In this document: positions 62,401 through 64,000 of the stretch, one piece after another | Numbering within the stretch: position 1 is the stretch's first letter | Layout: the number at the start of each line of letters is the position of its first letter | Assembly (NCBI RefSeq): GCF_002286775.1 | Contig: NZ_NSGJ01000007.1 | Location: 1 to 64,000 of the forward strand | Length of the DNA stretch: 64,000 bases | Source of the DNA: Myroides sp. N17-2 | GTDB taxonomy: Bacteria > Bacteroidota > Bacteroidia > Flavobacteriales > Flavobacteriaceae | Direction of reading: 5' to 3' | Position numbers and translations under genes: made by a program | Notes under the pieces: generated by a model | Told to the model about the DNA's origin: nothing | The model's database searches: none | The model's input: only the letters and a program-made list of their open reading frames with translations

Positions 62401-64000
62401 TAGTTTCTCCACCATTTGTTATTTTTAAAGGTATCTCTATTTCATAGAAGTTCTCTATAACATCACTACCTAATCTAATGAATGCTGCCATTTCATAATC
62501 CTGTAAACGTCTAGTGGCATCTTTAAGAGATTCACCGTGAATAAACATTCTCAATTTCTTGTATTGACGCATATCCACATTAAAGTTCTTAAATACCCCT
62601 CTAGCATCTTGACCTAATAATCCATCAGGATATACATTTGGGCTTTTAGGATATACTTTTACAGATAGAGATTGTTCATTCTGATTTATCAAAGTATTAT
62701 TCATATACACCTGTTCTCTTCTAACTCCAGGAGGAGTCACATAAGGAATAGGCTTACGGTCATAGTTATCTGTTAAGTTTACAGAAGATACATCTACACC
62801 TGTATTCGCGTATATTTCTTCTGTCTTATCAGGTCTATTCTCTATTAAGTTTCTAGTATAACGTTTCCAATCAGAACGAACCAAATTCAGTGTTCCGAAA
62901 CGCATTGTAACTTGTTTTTCAAAACCAGTTAGGTACATACGCATAAAACGAATAGAACGCGTATCTTCGATAGGTCCTACTTTTTTACCTTTAGTATCTA
63001 CTGGTATTTTATACTGAATCCAACGTACATCAGACACAGAACCATCAGGTAGCTGTACCTTAGTCTCACGCACATCAGTTACATACTCATCACCTACTAC
63101 AGTATTTGGTTTTACCTTAACCTTGTACTCATAATAAGCATTGATGGTATTCATCGTATTGTCCCCATCGATATCTTCTGCGTCTGGTTGATTACTACCT
63201 GCACGTCCACCACCTGCAGGGCTGTTATTCTCTAAGCCGTTATAATCTCTATATCGTTCTAATATACCTCCTTGTGCATCTAAATAGTGAATAAAGTTAT
63301 CTGCAGCAGGATCGCTAAAACCAGCGAAATCCTTAAAGAACATTCTCTCTTCATCATCATTTAACCCGTCTAATCCAACATCTTGTAATCGTCTATTCTC
63401 AGCATTAGTATCAAATGCGTAAACTAAAGAAGGTGCTGAAGGTACTTTCCCCCAAATAGTAGTAATCGTATTCGTTACATTTACCCCAGTATCAGGAAGT
63501 CCATTCTCATATTGTTTATGCCCATCTCTTAAAATATCTTCAGAAATAAATCCAAGATTCAGACGTAATTCTCCCGTATTTTGAGCAGTTATAGCATCTC
63601 CAGTTTTTCCAATATAAGGATCCATAACCCAAAACTCCACAAACTCAATATTCGCTTGTTCAAAATTCGTAGTTGTAAGACCACGCATAATACCCGCCCA
63701 GTTTTTGCGAGGAGTAAGAGATCGAGGGCTAGTTAAATAACTCTTATTGAAGTTATATGGTCCTCTTTCTTCTGGATAGAACGTTAAGTCTAATGTATTA
63801 ATTACTCTACTCTCTCCATAGGCGATATCCTTATTAGGGAATAACTCATCACTGTAAACTCGTCTTGTTCTATTAGAAGACAAATCAAATTCGGTTACCC
63901 CTGCAGGTTTACTACCTACATAGAAAGTCGGGTCAACTGAATACCAAGACATCTTAGATCTTCTATATCCATCTTCTAAACTATAAGCAGGTTCTGTTGC
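59435..64000 (-). CDS. sprA: Gliding motility / T9SS outer membrane translocon protein SprA, N-terminus missing
   Basis: The frame stays open to the right edge (codons continue past the Met at 63952), so about 1,521 C-terminal residues of a protein of roughly 2,400 are present. The sequence shows long beta-rich barrel segments, typical SprA stretches such as EFWVMDPYIGKTGD, ELRLNLGFISEDILRDG, SGEFWFDELRMSDMDNKGGWA and the barrel end TMRYNFGN. SprA forms the very large outer membrane pore through which T9SS cargo passes and is needed for gliding. A Lys-rich loop near 60820-60900 (KKKDKKEKGDSE) is notable. gcvH and vanZ follow. Confidence 0.93.
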   Translation of the reverse strand, partial: ATEPAYSLEDGYRRSKMSWYSVDPTFYVGSKPAGVTEFDLSSNRTRRVYSDELFPNKDIAYGESRVINTLDLTFYPEERGPYNFNKSYLTSPRSLTPRKNWAGIMRGLTTTNFEQANIEFVEFWVMDPYIGKTGDAITAQNTGELRLNLGFISEDILRDGHKQYENGLPDTGVNVTNTITTIWGKVPSAPSLVYAFDTNAENRRLQDVGLDGLNDDEERMFFKDFAGFSDPAADNFIHYLDAQGGILERYRDYNGLENNSPAGGGRAGSNQPDAEDIDGDNTMNTINAYYEYKVKVKPNTVVGDEYVTDVRETKVQLPDGSVSDVRWIQYKIPVDTKGKKVGPIEDTRSIRFMRMYLTGFEKQVTMRFGTLNLVRSDWKRYTRNLIENRPDKTEEIYANTGVDVSSVNLTDNYDRKPIPYVTPPGVRREQVYMNNTLINQNEQSLSVKVYPKSPNVYPDGLLGQDARGVFKNFNVDMRQYKKLRMFIHGESLKDATRRLQDYEMAAFIRLGSDVIENFYEIEIPLKITNGGETSPENIWPKENELDVSLDLLAKLKVLKMGEVSKPGFDTSKVFYVDERDLDNSAGDKPNKLRYGIKGNPNFGKVRMMMIGVRNITPGAEALSGEFWFDELRMSDMDNKGGWAAMATVDGNLADFANFSVTGMKSTIGFGGLEQGPQQRSREDRKSYSVMTNVNLGQLLPKKWGITLPFNYAVSEEFITPEYDPMNPDLKLSLIKSGAKSSAEAEEAEKRAMDYTRRKSINFIGVNKQKNPEKKNHIYDIENVTLSHSYNEVKHHDFEIESMLEQQVRSSLDYTYAFETKTIEPFKKVGFMQGNYWALLKDFNFNYVPSNISFSSNIMRQYNRQEFRLIDVEGIGLDPLYRRNYFFNYNFGFNFDLTKSLRLSYIGGSNNVVRNYYDSVNGVIDNSNTIWDDYFNIGEPNQFTQQLTVNYELPFSKIPALSFIRSNYAYTGSFNWQRASEAYSNIEIDGVNYNLGNTIQNARTQRLNTTLGMETLYRYLGLVKSTDRNKTTSKAKKAAIVPGQKVVQTKDDVKKKDKKEKGDSEPSAFMTATKDLMIGVLTSVKNIQVNYSENSGTMLPGFLPSVGFFGTTKPDLGFVFGSQADIRYSAARSGYLTEFPEMNQPYTTISNKTLNINASVVLIPDLTIDLYAERMKSDNYSEQFAVENGEYKAQAPYSYGNFSISTVMIGTSFSSSDLMSSATFDRMLDNRIIVANRLATERGIDITNPNNLDKEGFPLGYSKGSQSVLLPSFLAAYTGQDANKVSTGLFRNLPLPNWNLKYRGLMKIGWFKENFKNFSLSHGYRASYTLGLFSYNTDYYKAPNTPNKYGNYPDKYVVNNATMFEQFNPLIRFDAETKTSIRMSLEMRKDRMLSLSFDNNLLTETNGNDFVLGLGYRVKDVGFVSSYANGGMGGRISSDINIKADFTLTKRETVVRYLDYGNSQSGGGQDMWSLRLGADYMLSKNLQVLFFYDHSFSKAVISTMYPITNIRAGFTMRYNFGN

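Overview
The window is chromosomal DNA from a low-GC member of the Bacteroidota, most likely family Flavobacteriaceae; Myroides is a guess, not a demonstration. The evidence is type IX secretion and gliding genes (sprA, a PorP/SprF protein next to a protein with a gliding-type C-terminal domain, a PorG-like barrel), many upstream regions carrying the Bacteroidota -7 element TAnnTTTG, the lack of obvious Shine-Dalgarno sequences, and flavobacterial gene orders such as porG-uppS-bamA-ompH-ompH and sprA-gcvH-vanZ. I see no rRNA, tRNA or CRISPR array.

Layout: 1-4.7 kb is an accessory segment with a possible transposase start at the left edge, a repetitive beta-helix-like protein, a 156-bp inverted-repeat element, a toxin-antitoxin-like pair bracketed by two copies of a 58-bp terminator repeat, a DUF4177/YidD pair and an unknown coiled-coil protein. 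4.8-9.7 kb is a TolC/HlyD/MFS drug-efflux operon with a divergent AraC regulator. 9.7-14.9 kb holds a YARHG protein, a one-TM protein, and a lipoprotein/TPR-histidine kinase/response regulator cluster. 14.9-18.3 kb is clpX-clpP-tig. 18.4-21.6 kb has a holin-like membrane protein, a GDSL lipoprotein and a FadL-type porin. After a 1.1-kb repeat-rich gap, 22.8-31.4 kb on the minus strand is an envelope-assembly run (murI, two OmpH/Skp proteins, bamA, uppS, a porG-like gene) followed by nadK and a CBS protein, with pdxJ and a hydrolase divergent.

33.1-42 kb has a gamma carbonic anhydrase, the SprF-like/T9SS-cargo pair, an Nfu protein with a duplicated N-terminal domain, and two tandem paralogous exported proteins. 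42.5-47.9 kb has a Pit phosphate transporter, a DUF255 thioredoxin-like protein and an MscS channel. 48-56.5 kb is tsaB with an efflux adaptor and TolC protein, then the cytochrome oxidase assembly block (ctaB, two subunit III genes, subunit IV, two Sco-like proteins, DUF420, a small CxxC protein). After a second repeat-bearing gap come deoC, vanZ, gcvH and the 3' two-thirds of sprA, which runs off the right edge.

The least explained signals are: (1) the GNAT-like/HigA-like pair inside duplicated terminators; (2) two 156-bp elements with 14-bp terminal inverted repeats; (3) an element found in both large gaps, with three AGGAC units at exact 11-bp spacing followed by a hairpin and a conserved tail; (4) two promoters sharing GGTTTTCCGTA exactly 22 nt upstream of the -7 box; and (5) repeated overlap of one gene's terminator with the next gene's -7 element.
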